Shown here in pieces: positions 37,725-46,339 of a stretch of DNA of 64,000 nt. This DNA comes from Planococcus soli (GTDB taxonomy: Bacteria > Bacillota > Bacilli > Bacillales_A > Planococcaceae), in assembly GCF_016881065.1 (NCBI RefSeq), contig NZ_WXYN01000015.1, positions 1 through 64,000 on the forward strand, in the 5' to 3' direction. The notes beneath the pieces were generated by a model. It was given only the letters and a program-made list of their open reading frames with translations. It was not told the DNA's origin and did no database searches. Made by a program: the position numbers and the translations under genes. Position 1 is the stretch's first letter. Every line of letters starts with the position of its first letter.

Positions 37725-37940
37725 TGTCGGTAACCTTCCTATCTTTTCTTTTTCAGATAAGATTAGCAGAGGTGTGGACTAGTTAAAAGTATCAATTCCC
37801 AACAAAACTTAGGGGTCAGTTTTGTTTTAGAGCATTTAAATGACCAAAGAAGAGCAGATTGTTAGAAATCGCTGCAGGCATTCGCTGTTTCAACTGCGAA
37901 GAGTGAAGCGTCAAATCTCCACTCTAAGTTTGTACTTGTT

Positions 37941-38750
37941 TCATGATTCCGTTGATCTGGGAATAACCACTATTGCTTCTACGCCAAAGTGATCTGAAAT
38001 AACGGATTTGTTGCGGTTGTTGAAAATGACGTGAGAAGATCGCACATTTACGGGGCTATTCGCCAAGATCAGATCGATGCGCAAATCTTCTTTGTTGTCA
38101 TTCCATCCGGTAATTTTTCCTTCGACTGTTGTTCCATGGTCTTTATGTTGTGCCAACTCATACGTATCGTGAAGCCCGTGGCCGATTAAGAAGTCGTATC
38201 CCTCTCCTGATAGGGAAGCACTGTTGTTAAAGTCTCCCATCAGAAAAAGCAGGCCATCCTGTTTGACTTGTTGCAGAAGACGTTCTGCCTGCTGCTTAAA
38301 AGGTTCTTCCTCGTCGATCCACCAACCCATATGGCAGGAGTAGAAAGAGATCGGAGTACCTGCGCAATCGATTGTAACGCCAACGATTTTTCGCGTTTTC
38401 CAGTAATCGATGGCAGTGCTTTGGCTGACGAAAAAAGAGTCTTCTTCTAGAATGGTATGCTTCGTTAAAATGGCGACGCCTTCTTCGTAAATGCCGTAGA
38501 CCAAGTGGGAAAAACTCCATACAAGCGAATAATTCGAAACACCGATCTTTTCAAGCTCCTGCAGCAGCACGACTCCAAAATTATCTTCCTTAATTTCTCC
38601 GTACAGCAGTTTGGCTTTAATTGATTGGTTGACTTCCTGAAGGGCGATGACATCATAATCCTTTTCTTTAATGGTTTCGGCAAAGTGGCGTATTTTGTCA
38701 TGCTGATTTTCTTCGTGCCATGAGTGGCAATTCAAGGTTAAAACATTCAT
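37941..38750 (-). CDS. Endonuclease/exonuclease/phosphatase-family phosphohydrolase
   Basis: A 269-residue soluble EEP-fold metal-dependent phosphohydrolase. It begins VLTLNCHSW (Asn), has VIALQEVNQ (catalytic Glu), YSCHMGWW (His), LMGDFNNSA (Asp and Asn), LRIDLILA (Asp) and VISDHFGVEA (the final Asp-His pair), the complete catalytic set. There is no signal peptide, so it is unlikely to be a secreted sphingomyelinase. Substrate could be DNA, nucleotides or phospholipid head groups. It follows ptsG's gene set on the other side of a terminator and has its own ribosome site (GGAGG). Confidence 0.8.
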   Translation of the reverse strand: MNVLTLNCHSWHEENQHDKIRHFAETIKEKDYDVIALQEVNQSIKAKLLYGEIKEDNFGVVLLQELEKIGVSNYSLVWSFSHLVYGIYEEGVAILTKHTILEEDSFFVSQSTAIDYWKTRKIVGVTIDCAGTPISFYSCHMGWWIDEEEPFKQQAERLLQQVKQDGLLFLMGDFNNSASLSGEGYDFLIGHGLHDTYELAQHKDHGTTVEGKITGWNDNKEDLRIDLILANSPVNVRSSHVIFNNRNKSVISDHFGVEAIVVIPRSTES

Positions 38751-38782
38751 TTATGCAGCCTCCTGATTTGTTTGTGTATATA

Positions 38783-38831
38783 AGAAAGCCCAGCTGCATA
38801 CGGAAATTTTCCGAATGCAGCTGGGCTTTAG
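38783..38831 (-). terminator. Intrinsic terminator of ptsG
   Basis: A 15-bp perfect stem (38785-38799 with 38815-38829) with an inner CGGAAA/TTTTCCG pairing. On the minus strand the following tract is CTTTCTTATA. Confidence 0.75.
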
Positions 38832-38843
38832 TTTGGCTTTCTA

Positions 38844-40880
38844 TCAAACGACAGGTTCGCCATGGATAATTTCCATGATGTCCTGATCCTTGGCTGCTAC
38901 AGCGCCGGATTTTTTAAGTTTGATCGATTGGCCTTCTTCAAGGTTCGTGAAGACAATCGGCGTAATAATTGACGCCGCTTTTTCAGCGATGTATTCCAAG
39001 TCCATCTCCATCAGAAGCTGTCCTTGTTCAACGAGGTCGCCTTGTTCAATATGTGAAGTAAATCCTTCACCTTTCAGATGGACCGTATCAATACCGATGT
39101 GGATCAGAATTTCTGTGCCGTTGTCTGCCGCGATGCCGATAGCATGCTTGGTAGGGAAGACCGTAACGACTTTGCCGTTTACCGGCGAATAAACTTTTCC
39201 TTCTGTCGGCTTGATGGCGAATCCGTCTCCGACCATTTTGCCTGAGAATACCTGATCCGGAACTTCTGAAATTGGCAGGAGTTCGCCTGTAATCGGGTTG
39301 TTGAATTCCAACGGTGTTGCCGATGCAGCTGCATTTTCAGTTGGAGCCGCTGCTTTAGCAGCAGGTCGAGGCGATTTGCCATTGATGATGTCCTGCATTT
39401 GTCCGCGCAGGCTGTCCGAGACAGGTCCGAAGATGGCTTGAATGTTGTTGCCGACTTCCATAACACCGGAAGCGCCCAATTTTTTCAATCTCTTCTTATC
39501 GACATTGCCTTTGTCCGCTACGCTGACACGCAGGCGCGTGATACAAGCATCGAGGTGTGTAATGTTTTCCTGTCCGCCCATGGCAGCAAGAATTTCATAC
39601 GGCAGATCGCCGATTTCTTCTGTTTCTTCATCGCCTTCTTCATCTGCTTCACGTCCAGGTGTCATCAAGTTGAACTTCTGGATGGCAAAGCGGAAACCAA
39701 AGTAGTAGATGACTGAGAAGACGAGGCCGACAACAATGACCCAGAACCATTCTGTTCTGCCTGGAAGTACCCCAAACAGCAGGAAGTCGATCAGTCCGCC
39801 GGAGAATGTCATACCAATCTTCACGTCCAGCAAGTGCATGGTCATAAACGACAGACCTGCAAAAACTGCGTGGATACCGAAAAGAACTGGTGCTACAAAC
39901 AAGAACGAGAACTCAAGAGGTTCAGTGATTCCTGTAAGGAATGATGTCAAAGCACCTGAAAGCATGATACCGCCGACAAGTTTCTTTTTCTCGGGGCGTG
40001 CACAATGGTAGATGGCAAGTGCCGCAGCCGGAAGGCCGAACATCATGAACGGGAATTTACCAGTCATGAATGTGCCGGCTGTAAAGTCTACACCGTCTTG
40101 CAGTTGAGCAAAGAAGATGCGTTGATCGCCGCGGATGATTTCACCGGCAGCATTTGTGTATTGGCCAAATTCAAACCAAAACGGTGAGTAGAAAATATGA
40201 TGCAAACCGAATGGAATCAATGAGCGTTCAATGGTTCCGAAAACGAAAGCTGCAAGCGTGCGGTTTGTTTCCAGCATAAAGTGGGAAAGTGTGTTCAAGC
40301 CGGTTTGGGCAAATGGCCAAACCATAAACATGACGATTCCAAGAAAAACAGCAGAGAAGGCCGTAATAATCGGAACAAAGCGCTTTCCTGCGAAGAAACC
40401 TAAAAACTGTGGCAATTCGATTTTAAAGAATTTATTGTACATGAAGGCAGCCATTATACCGACGATAATCCCGCCGAATACGCCTGTCTGCAATGTTGGA
40501 ATTCCCAATACATTGGCATATGCCGGGTCAGCGGTCATTTCCATGGTAATTCCACCAAAAGCTTTCATTGTGACGTTCATGATCAAGTAACCGATGATCG
40601 CAGCAAGTCCCGCTACTCCATCACCACCGGCAAGGCCGATTGCGACACCTACAGCAAACAGTAAAGGCAGGTTGTCGAAAATAACGCCGCCGGCTTCCGC
40701 CATAACGAATAATAATTGCTGAATCCAGTCAGCTCCCATAAACGGAACCGCTTCCAAAAATGAGTCTTGTGCAAAGCTGGTACCAAAAGCCAATAGGATA
40801 CCGGCAGCAGGCAACAGTGCCACGGGCAGCATGAGGGCTTTACCAACTTTTTGCAATGTGCCGAACAAATTGAATGACAT
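38844..40880 (-). CDS. ptsG: Glucose-specific PTS enzyme IICBA
   Basis: A 678-residue fused glucose permease. IIC spans about residues 1-400 (start [20 protein letters not shown], glucose motif [27 protein letters not shown]). IIB has the phospho-Cys in [13 protein letters not shown], and the C-terminal IIA has [18 protein letters not shown] with the phospho-His. Start ATG follows GAGGAGG. The leader holds a RAT/terminator switch for GlcT, whose gene lies directly upstream, so expression rises with glucose through antitermination. Confidence 0.95.
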   Translation of the reverse strand: MSFNLFGTLQKVGKALMLPVALLPAAGILLAFGTSFAQDSFLEAVPFMGADWIQQLLFVMAEAGGVIFDNLPLLFAVGVAIGLAGGDGVAGLAAIIGYLIMNVTMKAFGGITMEMTADPAYANVLGIPTLQTGVFGGIIVGIMAAFMYNKFFKIELPQFLGFFAGKRFVPIITAFSAVFLGIVMFMVWPFAQTGLNTLSHFMLETNRTLAAFVFGTIERSLIPFGLHHIFYSPFWFEFGQYTNAAGEIIRGDQRIFFAQLQDGVDFTAGTFMTGKFPFMMFGLPAAALAIYHCARPEKKKLVGGIMLSGALTSFLTGITEPLEFSFLFVAPVLFGIHAVFAGLSFMTMHLLDVKIGMTFSGGLIDFLLFGVLPGRTEWFWVIVVGLVFSVIYYFGFRFAIQKFNLMTPGREADEEGDEETEEIGDLPYEILAAMGGQENITHLDACITRLRVSVADKGNVDKKRLKKLGASGVMEVGNNIQAIFGPVSDSLRGQMQDIINGKSPRPAAKAAAPTENAAASATPLEFNNPITGELLPISEVPDQVFSGKMVGDGFAIKPTEGKVYSPVNGKVVTVFPTKHAIGIAADNGTEILIHIGIDTVHLKGEGFTSHIEQGDLVEQGQLLMEMDLEYIAEKAASIITPIVFTNLEEGQSIKLKKSGAVAAKDQDIMEIIHGEPVV

Positions 40881-40928
40881 GTGATTTCCTCCTCGTTGTT
40901 TTGAATATAGAACAGGCCAATTGAATAC

Positions 40929-41036
40929 AAAAAGGCATGAGCAGAAAAGGGAAAAGTCGATAAGAGGGCAGAATCGTCCTAAGCGTCAACTTTTGCATCT
41001 TTTCATACTCATGCCTGATCGAATCAGTAACACGTA
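40929..41036 (-). promoter_or_regulatory. GlcT antiterminator target (RAT) and terminator in the ptsG leader
   Basis: Read on the minus strand from 41036, ACGTGTTACTGATTCGATCAGG begins the RNA antiterminator (RAT; given here as ACGTGTTACTGATT and CGATCAGGCATGAG). The overlapping terminator pairs AGGCATGAG (complement of 41009-41017) with CTCATGCCT (complement of 40933-40941), then TTTTTG. An inner pairing of AAAAGT with ACTTTT extends the stem. It closely resembles the Bacillus ptsG leader. GlcT bound to the RAT prevents the terminator. Confidence 0.9.
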
Positions 41037-41039
41037 TGG

Positions 41040-41882
41040 TCAGAATTTATGTGTCAAGCGTTGCAGATGAATGGTCAAATACATGACTTCAGCTTCATCC
41101 ACAGGCTTATTCAATTGGTTTTGCATAACTTTAATGAGCTTCCAAGCAAGATTATAGCATACAGGATATTCACTTTTCAACATAGCCGCCAATTTATTTT
41201 CTTCTCCCAGCGGGTCTCCTTTATCGGCGCGGTCGATGGCACGGTGAAGGTGCTGGATAAGGCGGTGGTAGTCGATATTGTCTTTTTCCAAATGGATGTC
41301 CAGGCTGTCTTCGATGATTCCAACCATTTTCGAAATTAAAGTATGGTAGCGGTTGATGTCGCGCAAAGACTTGTCGGTAACGGCGCTGTGGACATGAAGC
41401 GCAATAAAGCCGATTTCCCCTTCCGGAAACGAAACCCCTGTCCGCTCTTCCACTTTTTGGACCACTTCTTTGGCCACCATATATTCTTTGGGATACAGCG
41501 ACTCGATCTCAAACAAGAAAGGATTGGAGAACTGGATCCCTTTTTTTGCCCGGTTAATGGCAAAAGCGATATGGTCTGTCAGCGCCACGTGGATGTGTTC
41601 ATTCAGCTCCTTGCCCATTTTTTCTTCGATAAACAGCAGCAGCTCGTGAATAAAGGCAATGAGTTTCTCCTCGATATGAGGAAGCAGATTGACGTACTGC
41701 TCCATTTCCTTTTCATCCTGCAGCAAAAAGGTTTTGTCTGCTTCATCGAATGGAACAGAATCTCCCTTTTTCCGGTTAAAGCCAAGGCCATTGCCGATCA
41801 ATACGGCTTCTTTGTACATGTCATTGCTGGCAATGACGACATTGTTATTCAATACTTTTTGTATGGTCAAGATCTGTTTCAT
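41040..41882 (-). CDS. glcT: PtsGHI operon transcription antiterminator GlcT
   Basis: A 280-residue BglG-family antiterminator: an N-terminal RNA-binding domain of about 55 residues (ILTIQKVLNNNVVIASND...), followed by PRD1 (about 65-170, with DHIAFAINRAKKG) and PRD2 (about 175-280, with HLHRAIDRADKGDPLG and MYLTIHLQRL). The conserved His residues of both PRDs are present. It controls ptsG by binding the RAT that starts only a few bases after its own stop codon, so a ptsG promoter must lie inside glcT or the two genes are read together. Start ATG 41882 behind GGAGG. Confidence 0.93.
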   Translation of the reverse strand: MKQILTIQKVLNNNVVIASNDMYKEAVLIGNGLGFNRKKGDSVPFDEADKTFLLQDEKEMEQYVNLLPHIEEKLIAFIHELLLFIEEKMGKELNEHIHVALTDHIAFAINRAKKGIQFSNPFLFEIESLYPKEYMVAKEVVQKVEERTGVSFPEGEIGFIALHVHSAVTDKSLRDINRYHTLISKMVGIIEDSLDIHLEKDNIDYHRLIQHLHRAIDRADKGDPLGEENKLAAMLKSEYPVCYNLAWKLIKVMQNQLNKPVDEAEVMYLTIHLQRLTHKF

Positions 41883-42224
41883 TTAAGCCTCCATCTGCCT
41901 CCGGATTTTATTGCCGGTCTGACTGGCATCACAACCGATTTTCCTGCAATCTATAGAAGCCCTTTAGAAGCAGCTTGTTAAACGTGGTGGACGCAATGCT
42001 TCCTGAAATGGAGAAGAGCCGCGTGATTCAAGCGGATCCTTTCGCCATCGGCACATAAAAAATCTGAAAATTTCTCTGTCTCTTATTCTAGCATTTCTTT
42101 GCTTTCTGCAATAGGTATTAAACTGGCGGATCCAATAAGAGTTGCTGCACTTTCGTTGAGTTTAAAAAAAGCAAGGCGTATACTGAGGCTAAATCAATTG
42201 TATTTAACATCAGGAGGTAATGGA
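41883..42224 (+). other. Intergenic region with a possible decayed coding stretch
   Basis: Left end holds the glcT ribosome site. From about 41925 the plus strand reads GITTDFPAIYRSPLEAAC then a stop, followed in the same frame by NVVDAMLPEMEKSRVIQADP...AIGT and a stop at 42058. The GITTDFP part is reminiscent of the C-terminal motif of glycerophosphodiester phosphodiesterases. No start or ribosome site is seen, so it may be a gene remnant or chance. The right part is AT-rich and presumably holds the HAD gene promoter. Confidence 0.3.
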
Positions 42225-43106
42225 GTGGCAGTTAACCCTAAAGCCGTCTTTTTGGATATGGACGGGACTATTTTAAATCATACAAACGAAGTAAGCATGG
42301 ATACGAAAGAAATCATAGATGAACTGCGAAGCGCAGGAGTTTTCGTTTTTATCGCAACAGGAAGATCTGCGGATGAACTGGCGGAAATGCTTCCGGAAGG
42401 ATTTGCGGTGGACGGCATCATCACCGCAAATGGCATGGCCGGATATATCGGCGAAGAAGTGGTGTTTGAGCATGCACTGCCGATGGATTTGGTGGAAACC
42501 GTTTTAACGAAGGCGCGGGAACGCGAAATCTACTACGAACTTTTCCCGCATAGAGAACCGCGGTTGGTGCTGGAGCAGGATAAGGCGTTTATTGAAGCTG
42601 CCGTTCGGGATCCCAAACCCGATTCCGTGCAGATCAATGAATGGATTTCACGCCAAAAAGCGATCGAAGAGGAAATTGAATGGACAGACGAAATTACAGG
42701 CAGTCATTTTTCCAAGTTTTACTTTTTCGCAAGAACCCGCGATGAAATCAATGACTGGAAAATTGAATTGAAGTTACTGCAGGAAAACATGGAATTTTCG
42801 ATGACACCCTCATCTCCGCATAACGCCGAAGTGATGGTAGCAGGCGTCAGCAAAGCATCGGGCATTGCCCAGATGCTGGAACGGTTCGGCTTGACCGGCT
42901 GCGAGACACTGGCGATCGGGGACAGCGACAACGATGTCAAGATGTTCGAATATGTCAGCCACGCCGTAGCGATGAAAAATGCGGCAGAGCATATCCAAGA
43001 GTTAGTGGATGAAGTAACAGAGTTTAGCTGCGATGAAAATGGCGTCTACCATTACTTGAAAACGAAAGTATGGGCTCAATTGGAAGCAAAAGCATCAAAA
43101 GCGTAA
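42225..43106 (+). CDS. HAD-superfamily hydrolase, Cof type (IIB)
   Basis: A 293-residue sugar/nucleotide phosphatase of the Cof-like subgroup. Motif I is FLDMDGTIL (nucleophile and acid Asp), motif II FIATGRSADE, and motif IV near the end LAIGDSDNDVKMFEYV. The cap between motifs II and III is the alpha/beta type of class IIB. The start is GTG 42225 with GGAGGTAA upstream; the open frame extends back to 42099 without a ribosome site. Substrate unknown. A bidirectional terminator separates it from the convergent transporter. Confidence 0.85.
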   Translation: MAVNPKAVFLDMDGTILNHTNEVSMDTKEIIDELRSAGVFVFIATGRSADELAEMLPEGFAVDGIITANGMAGYIGEEVVFEHALPMDLVETVLTKAREREIYYELFPHREPRLVLEQDKAFIEAAVRDPKPDSVQINEWISRQKAIEEEIEWTDEITGSHFSKFYFFARTRDEINDWKIELKLLQENMEFSMTPSSPHNAEVMVAGVSKASGIAQMLERFGLTGCETLAIGDSDNDVKMFEYVSHAVAMKNAAEHIQELVDEVTEFSCDENGVYHYLKTKVWAQLEAKASKA

Positions 43107-43116
43107 AGCGAATAAC

Positions 43117-43165
43117 AAAAATCCCCCAAAACGGCCACTGCAAGGTGAGCGTTTTGGGGGATTTG
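43117..43165. terminator. Bidirectional intrinsic terminator
   Basis: AAATCCCCCAAAACG (43118-43132) pairs with CGTTTTGGGGGATTT (43150-43164), between the convergent HAD and YeeE genes. Confidence 0.85.
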
Positions 43166-43185
43166 AATTTATACAGTGTTTTTTG

Positions 43186-44445
43186 TCAGCAAACTGAATC
43201 GTTGGATTTAGGTACCGACAGTCCGAACAGTGGACGAAGGTACAAAGCAACGAACGTTCCAGCCAAAGCCAGGATGCCCCAAATATAGCCGTGAAGGCTG
43301 AACGAAGCAATGCCGCCAAAGTAAGCGCCGATGTTGCAGCCGAATGCCAGACGGGCACCATAGCCCATCAGCAGGCCGCCGATAACAGAAGCAAAGAAAT
43401 TGCCCACGCGCACTTTGGTGAATTTGAACAAGCCACCGGCTGCTGAAGCAACGAACGCCCCGATGATAACACCGAAGTTTAAAATCGTGGTGGAATCTGC
43501 AAAGATCGAAGCTTCAAGCATGGCCGCATTGGCGCCTTGCCAATATCCCCAGCTTGCTACGTCAACGCCGAACAGCTCAGCGATTTTTGATCCCCAAAGA
43601 GCAAAGGCAGATGTAATGCCCCATGGTGTTCCACGAACCATTAATGTTAAAGCATTTAAAACGGCCAGGACAATCGCAGCTGCAAATAACGGCCATGAGC
43701 CGCGGAAAATCCGTCTCCAGCCAGATGCGGATGGGACAGGCGCCATTTTTGGTGCACGTCTTTTTTTCTCGATAACCACGCTGATTAAGGCAATCAAACC
43801 GAAAATGACAATCGATACAAGCCAAGCCCCGCCATAGCCGAGTCCAGTAGACGTTGCCAATGAAATTGGTTCAAATGCCGGCATTTCTTCAGTCCAGAAT
43901 GGCAGGTGGTAAGCACCGATTGTCGTTCCGATAATGAAGAACAACAAAGTAACAAACATAACGGTACGTCCGCCGCCGATTGCATACAAGGTGCCGGAAG
44001 CACAGCCGCCGCCTAGCTGCATGCCAATCCCGAAGATGAAGGCACCAACGACCAGGCTGACGCCAACTGGCGAAACATAGCCGGCAACTTCGGTTCCGAA
44101 GAACGAGTAGCCGTACGCCAAGATTGGCGCAAACAACGTTACGGCTACGGCCAGCATGAGCATATGCGAACGCATTGCCTGTCCGTTGCCGACAGAAGCC
44201 AGGCGCCGGAATGCTGAAGTAAAACCGAAACGTGCGTGGAATAGGGTATAGCCGAGCAACAGTCCGATGATCAGCAGGATTGGCTGGGAAACGTGCTGAG
44301 TAGCCAGTAAATAAACCATCAATAAGGCTGCAACGGCCAGTCCACCGACAATCAACGGAACTTGAGGATTGTTTAAAGCTGTATCTTGCCGTGCAACGGG
44401 GTCTTGTGCGTCGTTGACCGGTTGAACTTTCGTAATTGAAGTCAT
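43186..44445 (-). CDS. YeeE/YedE-family sulfur (thiosulfate) transporter
   Basis: A 419-residue protein with nine to eleven membrane segments in two repeats. The cysteine motifs GMQLGGGCASGTLYAIGGG and LAFGCNIGAYFGGIASFS are the hallmark of the YeeE/TsuA family, where such Cys residues pass thiosulfate across the membrane. No TsuB (YeeD) partner is in the window. Start ATG 44445 lies behind AAGGATGG. It is divergent from selU, with repeat copy B in the 640-bp gap, so both could be influenced by that element. Role in supplying sulfur for tRNA modification is only inference. Confidence 0.85.
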   Translation of the reverse strand: MTSITKVQPVNDAQDPVARQDTALNNPQVPLIVGGLAVAALLMVYLLATQHVSQPILLIIGLLLGYTLFHARFGFTSAFRRLASVGNGQAMRSHMLMLAVAVTLFAPILAYGYSFFGTEVAGYVSPVGVSLVVGAFIFGIGMQLGGGCASGTLYAIGGGRTVMFVTLLFFIIGTTIGAYHLPFWTEEMPAFEPISLATSTGLGYGGAWLVSIVIFGLIALISVVIEKKRRAPKMAPVPSASGWRRIFRGSWPLFAAAIVLAVLNALTLMVRGTPWGITSAFALWGSKIAELFGVDVASWGYWQGANAAMLEASIFADSTTILNFGVIIGAFVASAAGGLFKFTKVRVGNFFASVIGGLLMGYGARLAFGCNIGAYFGGIASFSLHGYIWGILALAGTFVALYLRPLFGLSVPKSNDSVC

Positions 44446-44583
44446 GAAACCATCCTTTTCTTAGTGAGTTAGTCGGGAATACTCCGTTATCATAATGCTT
44501 GAGCTTTTCGGTGTCAAAAGAAAATGCTTCAGAACCTTGGTTTCCGGGCATTTTGAAAGCGAAAAGCTCTTTGGAGAAAATTT

Positions 44584-44957
44584 ACTATATATGTTGTACT
44601 AAAGAAAACAGCTTTTTCCCATCGCTTTGGCCACCCGTCTTCTTGCTTCGCCTTACCCTTGGACGCGCCGGCGCTAAGAGATAGAGTGAATTCGAAGTGA
44701 GCCTCTGTTTTCTCACTGTAATCATAAAGGATATGGAGCAAATCAGCGGAGACTCCCAAGGGAGCAGCGCAGCGATGCAGCGGCATACAAGAAATCCACT
44801 CGGGCCAAGAGCCCGAGTTAGTTCGGCGCAAGCCCTTGGCAGCTGGCACCGCGACGTCCTGCCGCGCCAGCTGCATGACCCGCATCCTGCGGGCCCGAAA
44901 GCGGAGCTGATTTGTGGAATATCAACAGGCGAAAATCATTAGTTCAAAATATATAGA
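44584..44957. repeat. Dispersed intergenic element, copy B (about 373 bp)
   Basis: Ends CTATATATGTTGTACTA (44585-44601) and the complement of TAGTTCAAAATATATAG (44940-44956) match at 15 of 17. It shares with copy C an almost identical block from CGCGCCGGCGCTAAGA through GAATTCGAAGTGAGCCT and TAATCATAAAGGATATGGAG to ATCAGCGGAGACTCC, and the right block GCGGAGCTGATTTGTGGAAT. It shares ATCCACTCGGGC...GCCCGAGTTAG with copy A and has an extra GCAGCTGGC hairpin of its own. It lies in the divergent gap between a transporter and selU. Confidence 0.75.
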
Positions 44958-45091
44958 AATAACTTTGACTGATAAAATGGAAAAGAGAGAGTGGGCACTT
45001 CCTATAGATAAGCACTTAAAAACGAAAAGCGTTCGGGATGGGTGTATACTTATAAAATAGTTAAAACAAGTGCGTGTTTGGAGGAAAATGG

Positions 45092-46150
45092 ATGTTCACT
45101 GATATTACAGTAAAAGAATTGATTCCTTTAAGTGAAAAGAAAAAGATGGTGCTGATCGATGTCAGGTCGCCATCCGAATTTCAAAATTTCTCGATTCCCG
45201 AGAGCATCAATATTCCATTTTTTGATGATGCAGAACGTGCCGAGATTGGCACTCTTTATAAACAGGCAAGTGTAGAAGCAGCCAAAGTGCGCGGTCTTGA
45301 AATTATATCCGCTAAGTTGCCCGAATTTGTTCGGCAGTTTAAACAGATTGAGGGCAATAAAACAGTGTTTTGCTGGCGCGGCGGCATGCGCAGCCGAACA
45401 ACCGCCACCCTGTTGTCGCTGATGGACGTTCACGTCAACCGGCTGGAGGGCGGGATCCGTGAATACCGCAGATGGGTCATCAATCAGCTTGAGCAGCCGG
45501 AAGCTCCTTTTAAAGCGTATGTATTAAATGGCTTGACCGGAACAGGCAAAACAAGAATTTTAAAAGCCTTGGAAAAGCAGGGCTACCCTGTTATCGATTT
45601 GGAGGGGCTGGCCAATCACAAAGGATCGATTTTCGGCCATATCGGCGTGGAGCCGAACAACCAAAAAAAATTCGATTCGCTGTTCGTTCAGCAATTCCGT
45701 GAACTCCAAAAGGCGCCTTTCGTGCTGTTTGAAGCGGAAAGTGCGCGGATTGGCAAAGTGGTCATCCCCAATTGGGTGACGGAACTGAAAGCCAACAGCG
45801 TCCAGCTTATCATTGATATGCCGATGGAGGAACGAATCAAAGAAATTATCGAAGATTACCGTCCCGTGGAATACCAGGCCGAATGCATCGCCGCCTTCCA
45901 ACGGATCAAAACACGGATGCCGCAAGATATTTCAAAACAGATCGAATCGGATCTGGAAACCGGTGAATTCGACTCTGCCGTGCGCTTGCTGCTGGAGTAT
46001 TATTACGATTCCCGCTACAAGCATACGGGCCTTCAATACCCGGATCAGCAAAAAAAGATGCTGCAGGTCCAAAACTTGGAAGAAGCCATTGAAGCGATCA
46101 AGAGGCAGATTCCGGAGATTGAGAAGTCTCCGGCAGGCAATGTGGGTTAA
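45092..46150 (+). CDS. mnmH: tRNA 2-selenouridine synthase (MnmH/SelU)
   Basis: A 352-residue protein with an N-terminal rhodanese domain (LIDVRSPSEF; active Cys in VFCWRGGMRSRT) and a C-terminal P-loop domain (VLNGLTGTGKTRIL). This pairing is diagnostic of the enzyme that replaces sulfur by selenium in wobble 2-thiouridines of tRNA Lys, Glu and Gln, with selenophosphate from SelD and a geranylated intermediate. Start ATG 45092 follows TTGGAGG; an in-frame start at 45074 overlaps less well. SelD is not in the window. A terminator follows. Confidence 0.92.
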   Translation: MFTDITVKELIPLSEKKKMVLIDVRSPSEFQNFSIPESINIPFFDDAERAEIGTLYKQASVEAAKVRGLEIISAKLPEFVRQFKQIEGNKTVFCWRGGMRSRTTATLLSLMDVHVNRLEGGIREYRRWVINQLEQPEAPFKAYVLNGLTGTGKTRILKALEKQGYPVIDLEGLANHKGSIFGHIGVEPNNQKKFDSLFVQQFRELQKAPFVLFEAESARIGKVVIPNWVTELKANSVQLIIDMPMEERIKEIIEDYRPVEYQAECIAAFQRIKTRMPQDISKQIESDLETGEFDSAVRLLLEYYYDSRYKHTGLQYPDQQKKMLQVQNLEEAIEAIKRQIPEIEKSPAGNVG

Positions 46151-46176
46151 ACTGAAAAAATCATTTTTCACGTACA

Positions 46177-46216
46177 GAAAATCCCTTCAACTTTCGTGTT
46201 GAAGGGATTTTCTTTC
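46177..46216 (+). terminator. Intrinsic terminator of mnmH
   Basis: A 15-bp perfect stem (46177-46191 with 46198-46212) and a 6-nt loop, then TTTCTT. Confidence 0.85.
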
Positions 46217-46264
46217 TTCACCATTGATGAGCGAGTAGCGAAGTTGATTAGCTGCACGCAGTCA

Positions 46265-46305
46265 GAGATAATGGAGGGAACCGACAAACCCTACGCCATT
46301 GTCTC
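46265..46305 (+). other. Leader hairpin before the SNF2 gene
   Basis: GAGATAATGG (46265-46274) pairs with CCATTGTCTC (46296-46305; one G-T pair) and AGGG with CCCT inside. There is no U-tract, so it is a leader structure rather than a terminator. Function unknown. Confidence 0.4.
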
Positions 46306-46339
46306 CAGGATTCAGCCATCTTAGAAAGGAACTGCCCTT

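Noticed and set aside
37725-37940. Vitamin riboswitch before the ECF S component
   Set aside because: No thiamine, preQ1, tetrahydrofolate or cobalamin core was visible on the minus strand.
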